Shown piece after piece: positions 1 to 8,339 of a stretch of 15,147 bases of DNA. Position 1 is the stretch's first letter. Every line of letters begins with the position of its first letter. Origin of the DNA: Monoraphidium neglectum (taxonomy: Eukaryota; Chlorophyta; Chlorophyceae; Sphaeropleales; Selenastraceae); assembly GCF_000611645.1 (NCBI RefSeq), contig NW_014012312.1:1-15147 (forward strand), in the 5' to 3' direction. Below the pieces are notes generated by a model. It was given only the letters and a program-made list of their open reading frames with translations. It was not told where the DNA came from and searched no databases. Position numbers and translations under genes: made by a program.

Positions 1-667
1 GCGCAGGGGCGCGCGGAATCGCCTCGACGAGTCGGGAGAGGTCGCCGAGGGACCGCGCCCCTTCCAACAGCTGCTTCAGCGCCCGCGCATCCTGCGGCCG
101 CTGCCGCCGCTGGACCCCAGGGCACGCCGGCCCGGTACCGGCCCGCTGCGGCGGGCCGCCCGCCGGCGGCGCGAGCCGGCCCGAATACTGCTTGGGAGCT
201 GGCTGCAGCTGGTGCCTGGTTGACGATTGAGCAAGCTGCTTGTGCGTCTCCGCCATCCGATCGAGTCCTGGGATGGGGTCGTCGACTGTTTGATGCTCGA
301 CACGCGCTTGGGGAGCGGGCCGCGGCTGCGCCACCTCGTGTGGCGAGGCCGCTCCGGGCAGCTGCTGTTGCTGCTGCTGCCGCGCCCGCTGGTGTCTGGG
401 CGACAGCCAACTGCGCTGCTGCGGGTACAGCTGCACCAGCGCCACCTGGCCGCTGCTCGTGCTGCGGGGCCGCCTCGCCTGCGTGTCGTGCTGCGACTGC
501 GGCGGCCTAGGTTGAATGTCAACATCACCTCCCGGCGCATCGCCGTCACTGCCTGCGGACTCATGGCCAGCTGCCACGACATAGCTCTGACGTTGAGATT
601 CACGGAGTAGTAGGTTGAAAAGCCGTCTGCGCGTGAAGCTGAGATCAGCCGTGAACGTCGCCAGCAT
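1..667 (-). CDS. 5'-partial gene, putative organelle-targeted protein with leucine-rich helical segment (possibly OPR/RAP-type)
   Basis: Seen: an uninterrupted minus-strand frame runs from ATG at 667-665 off the left edge (222 codons, no stop). This ATG is the first in frame after in-frame stops near 721-754. The protein begins MLATFTADLSFTRRRLFNLL, rich in Arg/Ser/Leu and poor in acidic residues, as expected of a chloroplast or mitochondrial transit peptide. A Pro/Gln-rich low-complexity linker follows, including a short Q run coded near 361-378. Near the edge it becomes helical and leucine-rich (ARALKQLLEGARSL, then GDLSRLVEAI). Known: a similar 'aarSL.eL..Lv' pattern occurs in algal organelle RNA-binding proteins with OPR repeats or RAP domains. 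Inference: it may be such a factor, but too little repeat is visible to name it. It lies 364 bp downstream of U2A' on the same strand. An intron in this stretch is not excluded. Confidence 0.55.
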   Translation of the reverse strand, partial: MLATFTADLSFTRRRLFNLLLRESQRQSYVVAAGHESAGSDGDAPGGDVDIQPRPPQSQHDTQARRPRSTSSGQVALVQLYPQQRSWLSPRHQRARQQQQQQLPGAASPHEVAQPRPAPQARVEHQTVDDPIPGLDRMAETHKQLAQSSTRHQLQPAPKQYSGRLAPPAGGPPQRAGTGPACPGVQRRQRPQDARALKQLLEGARSLGDLSRLVEAIPRAPA

Positions 668-1030
668 TGCATTTGTGGTAGCCCAGGTTTTACAAAACTG
701 CTCATTGTAATCGTATAGATGTTACTTATGCTTAAGCACGGTGCTCATGATATCTCATTGCCGCAACGGCATGGCGTGCTTGCCGCCCAGTGTCACAAGT
801 GCCATCCCATTCACACCTGGACCCATGCACCCAGCCACCCTGCCTGCATCCTCACACAGAGGCGCGTGCACTTTACATGGTTGTGCATGCTTCAGAGTCG
901 AAAACGGATTCCTTGGTATCGCAGGCGCGATATAGCGGCGTGCTGCACGCAGAACAAGCTGTGCGTGGCGCGCAACTGGCAACCGCCACGCTGCCAACGC
1001 TGCCGTTGCTTCCCACCCCTCCCGCTGCCC
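668..1030. other. Intergenic: U2A' 3'UTR and promoter of the left-edge gene
   Basis: This stretch separates two minus-strand genes in tandem. It should hold the 3'UTR of U2A' and the promoter and 5'UTR of the left-edge gene. It is less GC-rich than the flanking exons and has no frame with family signal. Two minus-strand TGTAA motifs (877-873 and 694-690) are candidate poly(A) signals. The first lies about 150 nt after the U2A' stop and is the better placed; the second is almost at the next start codon. Confidence 0.5.
873..877 (-). terminator. Candidate TGTAA poly(A) signal for U2A'
   Basis: The plus strand reads TTACA, so the minus strand reads TGTAA, about 154 nt downstream of the U2A' stop codon. 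TGTAA is the usual poly(A) signal of chlorophyte nuclear genes. A 5-mer is weak evidence alone; the call rests on its position. Confidence 0.45.
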
Positions 1031-3674
1031 TCAGCCTTCCTCCATCGCCTCCCCATTCTGCTGCTGCCCCTGCTCCTGCTCTTGCTGCTGCCCACCACCG
1101 CCGCCGCCGCCCGCCGCCGCCAGCTCAGAGGGAAGCTTCCCCTCCCTGAGCGCCGCCTCCAGCCTCTCCGCCTCCTCCAGTGTCTGCGCGTTTGCGATCG
1201 CCGCCTTGATCGCCGTAAGCTGCTCAGCCGTCGGCGCCGCGGACGCGCGGGGCGCCTCCGCCGCCGCCGCTGCCTCCTCTGCGGTTGCGCTGCCATTGGT
1301 CGCCTCCAGGCCCTCCCCAGGCTCAAACGTTTTCGAGGCGCTCGCCACCGCCCCTAGCCCGTCCGCCGCCAGCTTCGCCGCGGCTTCCCGCTCCTGAGCA
1401 AGGCGCCGGCAACGCGAGGTTGTGCCAGCGGGGAATGAAATTGGCCGGCCTGGCGCAAGAGTGAAGCGCGGCTGACGCGGCAGGCGCCCCCTGGCGACGA
1501 CGGCCAAGCTTGGCCGCAGCCTGCTCTCGGCACACACACCCTTGAAAAGCTCGCCTCCAGGCGGCGACCTGTGTCACCGTCTGCGCCCCTTGCAAAGTAG
1601 GTTCATTCGTACTCAAACCAATCTCTGCCCACCTTTTGCTTGACCTTCTTAAAATCGAGCACTTTGAGCTTGGGCAGCCGCGCGATGGTGTACAGCCTGC
1701 GCGAGAGCAACGGCCACGCGTTCAGTTCAGTGGCTCGCATCGGCAGCGCGCCGAGGCCGCGATTCAGGGCAGCCTGCCACCTCTATGCTCAATGCCTCCG
1801 CCGGCGGCTGCCCCAAGTGCCTCGCTGCGCTAGGCCGCCGCCCTCGTAGAAGCGCCTGGGCCGTCACCCACCCGGGGTGTGCGCGCACAGGTGCATGCGC
1901 GCGCAGAGCTATGTCCACACACGCACATGCACCCATGAGTGCGGCTTCTGCTCGGACGCCACACGCATGCGCGCGCTCGCATGCGCGAGCGCGTGTGCCT
2001 GGGCCGTCCCCGCTCACCTGTATTGGCCCTTCAAGGCGACAGGGTTGCCCACCAGGCTGAGGTGTGTGAGCCGAGGGAACGTCGCCAGCGGGTCGATGTC
2101 CTGGCGGTGTGTGTGTGGGGGGGGGGGGAGGGGCGTCGATCACACGAAGCACCTGATGCTGTGGGGCGGCCGGTCGCAGCTGCGTGTGTTTGCGCCCATG
2201 GGCCGTGCAGCCACAGCTTCTTTTGGCCAGCGCCTGAGCTCCTGCCATTGCTGCTGCCGCTGCTGCCGCCGCTGCCGCCGCTGCCGCCGCTGCCGCTGCT
2301 GCCGCTGCTGCCGCTGCTGCCGCTGCTGCCGCTGCTGCTTTGATGCTTTTGCTGCGTCTGCTGTTTCTGCTGCTTTTGCTGCATGTGCTGCATTTGTTGC
2401 TGCCGCTGCTGCCGCTGCTGCCGCCGCTGCTGCCGCCGCTGCCGCTGCTGCCTGCTGCTGCTGCTGCTGCTGCCGCCGCAGCTGCTCATTCCTACTGCCC
2501 CACGCCTGCTGTCATCGCGCCGCCGCCGCCGCCGCTGCCGCGCACAGGATTGCGCAAATGCTGTCTGCGTTGCCACACCCGCTGCCCAGGCGCGCGCCTC
2601 CCACAGGCCTGCTATTAGTTGACAAGCAACTCATTGATGACGGCGCCGCTGACCGCCCGGACAGTGGTAAGGCGGGCGGAAGCTGTGCCCCGGCTTCCCC
2701 GCACCTTCAGCTCGGCGATGCGGTTGTTGGTCAATATCAGGGTCTCCAGGTTTGCTATTGACTCTGCGGGGAAGAGGTATCATCGACGGGCGCCGACAAT
2801 CACACAATTGCAGCGGCGATAGCGATGACGCTGGCAAAGCTGCCGCCTGAAAACACAACGCATGTCGCAGCCACTAAGGCACGCGCCCACCACACCAGGC
2901 AGCAACTGCTTTTGGTTGACATTCTGAACTGCTGCGCACACAGCCGCCTGCTCTGCGGCTGCGTCGGGGCGGCCGCCTGCCCCCAAACTCGGCCCCTACT
3001 CGCCCCCGGGCAGCCAGCTGTGCCGCGACGCTGGCAGCGCGCCCCCCAATCGTTGTCGCCCACCCTGCAGGTTGCGCGCAATCTTGGCGACGCGGTTGTT
3101 GTTGAGATACAGCACCTTCAGGCGCGGCAGACGCGAGAAGCCCTCCAGGCGTACGATGGCGTTGTCTGACAGGTCGATCGAGTCAAACTGGTTCTGCGGG
3201 GGCGCGTGCGTGTGCGCGCGTGCGAGGCGAGACGCATGCGGCGGGGTACTATTTAAGGTGAACTTGCTGGAGAAAATGATGTGGCGAGCAGCTGACTGTG
3301 CAGATGTAATACGTGATCCACAGCCAAAACGAGTTTCAAGGGGGTGGGCATGGTTGGACCTTGATTGGGTGCGCACCTCGGTAGCCCCAAGGTTCTCTAT
3401 CGCGCCTATTTTGTTGCCTGCGGGGCGATGGCGCGTCATGTTGAAGCGCCGGCGGTGAAACGCACGTGCGGCGATGCTGCTGCGGCATGGTGTAGGGCGC
3501 GGTGTGCGATGTTCTGCGTTCCGCTTTGAGTGAGAGCACGCCCGTCTCACCCCGCAGATCGATCTCATAATATGAGATGCAGCTCATGTACTGCGGGCTG
3601 CGGCCGATCAGCTCCGCAGTGAGGCGGCCCAGCAGTCGGGGCCCGAGGGCACTCCCCGCGCCACGGCCGTCCAT
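1031..3674 (-). CDS. SNRPA1: U2 small nuclear ribonucleoprotein A' (U2A'), complete, seven exons
   Basis: Role (known): U2A' pairs with U2B'' and binds U2 snRNA stem-loop IV in the U2 snRNP, which recognises the intron branch point; it acts in the nucleus. Seen, minus-strand exons: 3674-3551, 3417-3377, 3193-3064, 2763-2705, 2100-2018, 1696-1633, 1393-1031. All junctions are GT-AG and in phase, giving 864 nt or 287 aa (human about 255). Diagnostic motifs in order: RLTAELI (16-22), NKIGAIENLGATENQFDSID (43-62), LRRs with LKVLYLNNNRV and LETLILTNNRIAEL, DPLATFPRLTHLSLVGNPV, YRLYTIARLPKLKVLDFKKV (145-164), SKTFEPGEGLE, then helix QLTAIKAAIANAQTLEEAERL. The C-terminus is a Gly7 and Gln/Glu-rich tail not needed in the family. 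Start: the only upstream in-frame Met, which leaves about 15 extra residues before the usual N-terminus; a further upstream exon is possible. Confidence 0.95.
1972..1993. repeat. Perfect 9-bp inverted repeat with ATGC loop, in U2A' intron 5
   Basis: CGCGCTCGC (1972-1980) and GCGAGCGCG (1985-1993) are exact reverse complements around an ATGC loop. Flanking bases extend the stem with wobble pairs. The surrounding 1870-2000 is alternating purine-pyrimidine DNA (GCGC, CATG and CACA runs), prone to Z-form or cruciform. It lies in the 321-nt intron between U2A' exons 5 and 6. Confidence 0.6.
2106..2128. repeat. (GT)n plus G12 tract at a U2A' 3' splice site
   Basis: The plus strand shows a GT run followed by twelve G (2117-2128). 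On the transcribed minus strand this is C12 followed by CA repeats and ends at the acceptor CAG (2103-2101) of exon 5. The tract therefore stands where the polypyrimidine tract is expected. It is a likely length-polymorphic site. Confidence 0.75.
2249..2482. repeat. Long CTG/CCG (sense-strand CAG/CGG) imperfect triplet repeat, intronic
   Basis: About 230 bp of CTG, CCG and CTT triplets on the plus strand lie wholly inside the 604-nt intron 4 of U2A'. The gene's own strand reads CAG/CGG/CAA. A further CGC-rich piece follows at about 2518-2540. Open frames across it in several frames (poly-Cys, poly-Leu, poly-Gln) are repeat artefacts. Confidence 0.85.
2613..2629. repeat. Copy 1 of a 17-bp dispersed repeat (TATTAGTTGACAAGCAA)
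   Basis: This 17-mer is identical on the plus strand to 6289-6305. Copy 1 lies in U2A' intron 4, about 75 nt past the donor, antisense to that gene. The core TTGACAAGCA recurs at 8881-8890. Confidence 0.7.
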
Positions 3675-4778
3675 TGCGTCCCGCCAACTATAGCACTACT
3701 CAGAACACCTTGATTAACGTCGTGGCCCCAGTGATGCTGACTGCGCGAAGAGGCGGCAAGATCAGAATGTGGGGCGATCTGGTGCAGGCTGGCTCTCTAT
3801 GGGACTATGGCGCAACAAGCCTCAGAAACTAGGATTGGGCAAGCTGCTTGCACGTCCCAGGGTCGCCTGCGCATGCGGAAGTGCTGATGACTGGCTTGGC
3901 GACGGTGTGCAGCTTCGTGTGTGGTTGGTGTCCTGTTGGTGGGCTCGATCGCAGTCACAGTCCAGACACAACATATCGTTTGTATTAGCATGGGAGGCAG
4001 CTGTGCTCAGCAAATTGTTTGGGACCACTTCTCCGTGCTGCAGCACACGAGCAAAACGCGCATCAGTGGCACATGCAGCCGCCATAACTAAAACCTTGGG
4101 ATACACGGTGTTGCATCCAAAACCGTGCAGTGAATGCTGCGTGCGCTGTTCAGCGGCGGCGGTTCGCGCCATGACAGCGACGAAGTCGAGCTGTGCTGCA
4201 CCAGCGGCGGCGCCCGCCCGCAGCAGCGCGAGTGGCTGACGGGATACAGCTATGAGCTTCGCACGCGCACTACGGTGCTCGCGGCTGCTGGGCATGGGGC
4301 GCCGGCTGACACACAGGAGGGGCCACCCCAAGGTGGGCCTCTGCGCGCACACATCCAGCCGCCAGGCGCCACTCATTTGCGGCCATGGGCCGGAGCGATG
4401 CTTCGCCGTTGTGCGCCCATCATGCGTGGCTGAGCATCAGATCCAGCAAACTGAACAATTATTGGCCCAGCTGCATGGCTGCCCACAAGGCAGCTCCCTC
4501 AGTGCCAAGCAAATGTCTGCGGCACGCGCACTTGCTGCCAATCCCCTGTGCTGCGGCACCGCACCACGCGGCCACCAGCATCAACAATACACCCCCGCAC
4601 ACACACACACACACGCACATGCAAACTCATGTACACACACACATGCACGTACACATGTACACAAACACAACCAACAACCACAGGGCTAAGCCCATCTCTG
4701 CCGCAACAGAGATTGTCACCCGGTGATGGGCTCACAACAGACCCCAGCCCCAGTCAGGATGGGGAAGGGCCAGGCTCC
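3675..4778. other. Divergent intergenic region between U2A' and the fimbrin-like gene
   Basis: This 1.1 kb is the head-to-head space between a minus-strand and a plus-strand gene, so it should hold both promoters. No calponin-homology or EF-hand motif appears in any frame. One possible upstream exon of the fimbrin-like gene is 4134-4332: it starts with ATG, ends at donor AAG|GTGGGC, and joins in phase to an acceptor after CCACAG at 4683, adding about 98 residues. The frame of the 4779 start also stays open back to 4548, but across a CA microsatellite. Other open frames here (3769-4239 plus, 3822-4376 minus) show no recognisable protein. Confidence 0.5.
4598..4671. repeat. Degenerate (CA)n microsatellite
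   Basis: It starts with 17 bases of pure CA alternation (4598-4614) and continues as CA-rich sequence interrupted by GCAT, TCATGT and ACATG to about 4671. It ends just upstream of a possible acceptor (CAG at 4681-4683). Reading frames of Thr-His repeats across it should not be taken as protein. Confidence 0.85.
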
Positions 4779-7700
4779 ATGGGCACAGCCACAACAGCTC
4801 ACCCCAGGCTCTCAGATGCAGCGGCGTCAGCAGCGGCAGCAGCAACAGCAGCAGCAGCAGCAGCAGCAGGCGATGGCGTTGTCAGTTCAGCAGCGGAGCC
4901 GCTCGACCCCACCCCGCCCCTCGCGCCGCCCTCGCCGCCGCCCGGCCCCCGCTCGCCCTGCCGCCCGCCCTCGGCTGCCCCACCCGTGCGGCCCCTCCCG
5001 CGCCCCAGCGCCGGCGGCGGCAGCCCGGGGGCGCTGGAGGGCGGCGGCAGCAGCGGCAGCGGCGCGTGGTCAAACATTTGCTTTGACCAGGACGAGGTGG
5101 AGGCGGAGGAGGACCCGGGGATCAGCCAGGAGGAGCTAGCCTTCCGCATGTGGCTCAACTCCCTGGGCCTGCCCACCAAATGCACCAGCCTGTTTGGGCC
5201 GGAGGTGCGCAGCGGCTGGCTGCTGCTCGAGGTGCTCGACCACCTGCAGGTGAGCGGATGATCTGGGACCGGGTCGAACGATCCGGTCAAACCTGGTGTG
5301 ATCGCCGCGCTTGGCTTCGTAGACGTGTCGATGTCAAGTTATTGCAGGCTGGCGAGGGAGCGGTCGACGCGGCAGCAAAGCCAGCTGTGATTGGGAACAC
5401 TTACAATGTTCGAGATCATCAACCAATCTGACGGCCGCTGCGGCCGACCGTGCCGCCCCTTCGCAGCCCGGCTGCGTCAACTGGGCGCTCGCCAACCGCC
5501 CGCCGTTCCGCCGGGACGCGGGCGGCCTGCCGCGCGGGCTGGAGAACTGCGGGCTGCTGCTGGAGACGGCGCAGGAGGCGCTGGGGCTGCGGCTCGTGTC
5601 CATGGGGTGCGCGCACGCGCGCCCCCACTCCTCGCGTTGGCATGCGCTGAGTGGGTCATTAGATGGGGCCGCGGATCGCGATGATCTCGCCAGCTCAGCG
5701 GCCTCCTTGGCGCGGAAGGAACCTTCCGTCAGTGGTAGCAGCGCGCTGTGCACCTGGCTGCTCGCCACCTTGGCCCAGCCGTCGCCTGGCTGCCCGCTTG
5801 GGCGCTGCAGCCGCCCGCGCAGTTTCACTTTGTGTTTCTCAATTCGAATCGAGGTCAACCATGAGCCAAATGCTGTTGACAGCAGTGCTAACACTGTATC
5901 GCGCCACCTGTGCCGCTCAACAGGCCACATGACATCATAGCAGGGCGGCGGAAGCCCATCCTTTCGCTGGTCTACCAGCTCATGCGATTCCATGTCCTGC
6001 AGGTACGATCTGAGATTCGTGATCTAACATCTGAGCTGGTAATTCTAGGCTTTGTGGGGAGTGCTGTGATCTGAGCGGTGGTCTGGGGCTCGGTGATAGC
6101 TGTCAGTCAGGTGACTGGGTACTGTGCAGGCACGCGGTGCGGCGCATGACGCCGCAGGGCCGCCGACGCCCACCCTACATTACCTTAGAATGGTGTCACG
6201 TCAGACCCTCGCCAGCAACGAGGGGAAAAGGAATTAATCAAGGAAAGGTTTACTGAAACGCCTCTAGTCTCCACCCTACCTTGGATCGTATTAGTTGACA
6301 AGCAATGAGCAACGCTTACGCTGCGCGCTGCAGGTCCTTGAGTCACTGGGCGGCGACGATGACGACCGCAATGCTGACGAGGCGCCGCAGCCCTTGTCGA
6401 CGCCGCGTTCGGCGGCACCGCTGTCGGCGGGCGGCGGCCCCCCCGCGTTGCCGCTGCTGCCGACCCCGCGCGGCGCGGGGGCGCCGAAGGACCCCCCGGC
6501 GCCGGGGACGCCGGGGCCGCCCGACAAAAGCGGCGGCGCGGAGCGCGCGCCGCGCAGCAGCGACGGCGGGGAGGGCAGCGGCAGCGGGGACGGCGCGGAT
6601 GCGCCAGGCGCGGAAAGGATGAGCAGCCACCTGCATCACATGATCAGCGCATCTGCCGCCGACGCCGCGGCCGCCGTCAAGGCCGCCGCTGCTGTCGTCT
6701 CCGCCTCCGCCGCATCCGGCCACCCCTCCCCTCCGCGCGCCGGCCGCACCAGCAGCTTCTGCGGCGGCGGCGCGAGCGCGGGCGGCGGCGCGCCCGGCGG
6801 CGGCAGCTGCGGGGGCAGCGGCGCGGGGACGCCGCGGGGGGCGCGGTCGTCGGCGGGCGGCGGCGTCGGCGGCAGCCTGGTGTTTGGTTCCAGCTCCATC
6901 AAGCAGCGGCGGCGGCCTCTGAGGGTGACGGAGGGTGACATCATCGCTTGGGCCAATGGCAAGATGCTGGGGTTGCAGGGACCCTGGGTGCCGGCAGCGG
7001 CGGAAGACAAACAGGCATTGCAGCAGCAGCAGCAGCAGCAGGAGGAGGAGGACGGGCAGCTGCGAGTGCAGGAGCTTGTGTTGGGCGACGACCCTCTAGC
7101 AGGAAGGCGCCCGGCAGCTGCCGTGCCGCCGCTGCCGCTGCCGCCACGGGCGGGCGCGGAGGCGGATGCGTCGGGGCCGGGTGGGATGGGCGCGCCGCGG
7201 CTGTTCGGCAGTTTCAGGGACCCTTCCTTGGCGACCGGCGTGGCGGTGCTGCAGGTGCGGATTTGCAAGAACGGATTTGCAGCGGCGGCGGCCCACCCGG
7301 CCTGTTTCCCGGTCAGCGACCTTCCGTGCTGAGCGCCTGGGCGCATGCTCGCCAGTCAAACACGGGCTGCGCCCCTTTGACCTTGCACGCCGTCGCAGCT
7401 TCGCACACATGCGGCCCAGCAGCCCCGACACGTGCGCCATGCACCACCACCCCTGGTTCGGCCGCCCAACCAGCCTGCGGGAAGCCTGCGCGTTCTTGCC
7501 CCTTGCCACCCCCGCCGTCGCCCAACGTCGTTCCCATGTCAATGTCATCGGTGCTTTACATTCGATCATCAAAACCTGAGCCAACTCACCGACCCTGGCA
7601 ACCAGAACCTTAGCTCGATGACCGTTTCCTTAATCTGACCACCGACGCCTTTTGCCATGACATGCCAGGTCCTCGGCGCGGTCTCGCCCGGCTGCGTCGA

Positions 7701-7862
7701 CCCCGCGTTTATAGCGCCCGGTGCGGACGCGGCGGAGCGCGAGGCCAATGCGCGGTACGCGCTGGCGGTGGCGCGGCGGATTGGGGTGTCGACGTTCCTG
7801 CTGTGGAATGACGTCACCTCGGTGGGTGGAAGGGGGTTGGCGGTGTGTGTGTGTGTGTGTTT

Positions 7863-7894
<32 letters not shown>

Positions 7895-7917
7895 TTGTGT
7901 GTGGGTGTGTGTGTGTA

Positions 7918-7956
<39 letters not shown>

Positions 7957-8339
7957 ACGCGACCGTGTGGGCCCGTGCGCCTGTGTACGCGCAGGTGGAT
8001 GAGTGGGTGGGTTTGCAGGTGGGCGTGTGGTCTGGTGGGAGCGCGGCTCTTCCAATAAGTGCTGGCGCTGGGCTCTGGGCGCCGCCTCTCATCTTGGCTA
8101 TCCGGACAACCCCCCAATCGCTCTTCATCTCCGGCGTCAAGATCTGGCTTGCTGATCATGCCTTTGTTGCCGGCCTTGCCCCTTGCCAATGGCGCGCCCC
8201 GCAGGTGCAGCCCCGGTTGATGCTGGTGCTGTTTGCTGCTTTGATGGCTTTCGACCAGCAGAAGCGGCGTCAGCAGCAGCAGCAGCAGCACGTGCAGGCA
8301 GAAGTTTCTGCACGGCAGCGGCAGCAGGGGCAGGCCTAG
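4779..8339 (+). CDS. Fimbrin/plastin-like actin-binding protein with only CH3 and CH4 visible
   Basis: Role (known): fimbrins bundle actin filaments through paired calponin-homology (CH) domains in the cytoplasm. Seen, exons: 4779-5249, 5467-5606, 5924-6002, 6334-7254, 7669-7821, 8205-8339. All junctions are GT-AG and in phase, giving 632 aa. Residues 1-115 are Ala/Pro/Ser-rich. CH3 (about 118-230): [70 protein letters not shown] Gly/Ser/Pro/Ala linker of about 200 residues follows (fimbrins have about 15). CH4 (about 429-610): [14 protein letters not shown], a roughly 65-residue insertion with Q7, [60 protein letters not shown]. The C-terminus is Gln-rich. Odd: no EF-hands, CH1 or CH2 within the 1.1 kb upstream, before the divergent U2A' gene. 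The start is uncertain; 4779 is the first plausible Met. An in-phase upstream exon (4134-4332) may exist. Confidence 0.85.
4828..4870 (+). repeat. GCA triplet tract coding polyalanine in exon 1 of the fimbrin-like gene
   Basis: GCA/GCG/ACA triplets read as Ala with single Ser and Thr interruptions, about residues 17-31 of the 4779 start. The same triplet motif in CAG phase codes Gln later in this gene (7021-7041 and 8271-8288). Confidence 0.8.
6289..6305. repeat. Copy 2 of the 17-bp dispersed repeat (TATTAGTTGACAAGCAA)
   Basis: Identical to 2613-2629. It lies in intron 3 of the fimbrin-like gene, ending 28 nt before the exon 4 start at 6334. It is sense-oriented here and antisense in U2A', so a shared splicing role is unlikely. 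Confidence 0.7.
7842..7955. repeat. (GT)n microsatellite in intron 5 of the fimbrin-like gene
   Basis: About 114 bp of GT repeats with TTTG and GGG interruptions start some 20 nt after the donor at 7822. The intron is 383 nt long. Frames of Val-Cys or Thr-His across it are artefacts. Confidence 0.9.

Noticed and set aside
76..705. Minus-strand 209-codon frame starting MSSFVKPG
   Set aside because: It is Arg/Ser-rich and out of phase with the adjacent frame from 667, which gives a transit-peptide-like start and a leucine-rich helical end. It looks like the shadow frame.
1877..2761. Plus-strand frame of 294 codons with poly-Cys/Arg and polyAla runs
   Set aside because: It is a shadow of the CTG/CCG repeat in U2A' intron 4 and runs antisense to confirmed U2A' exons 4 and 5.
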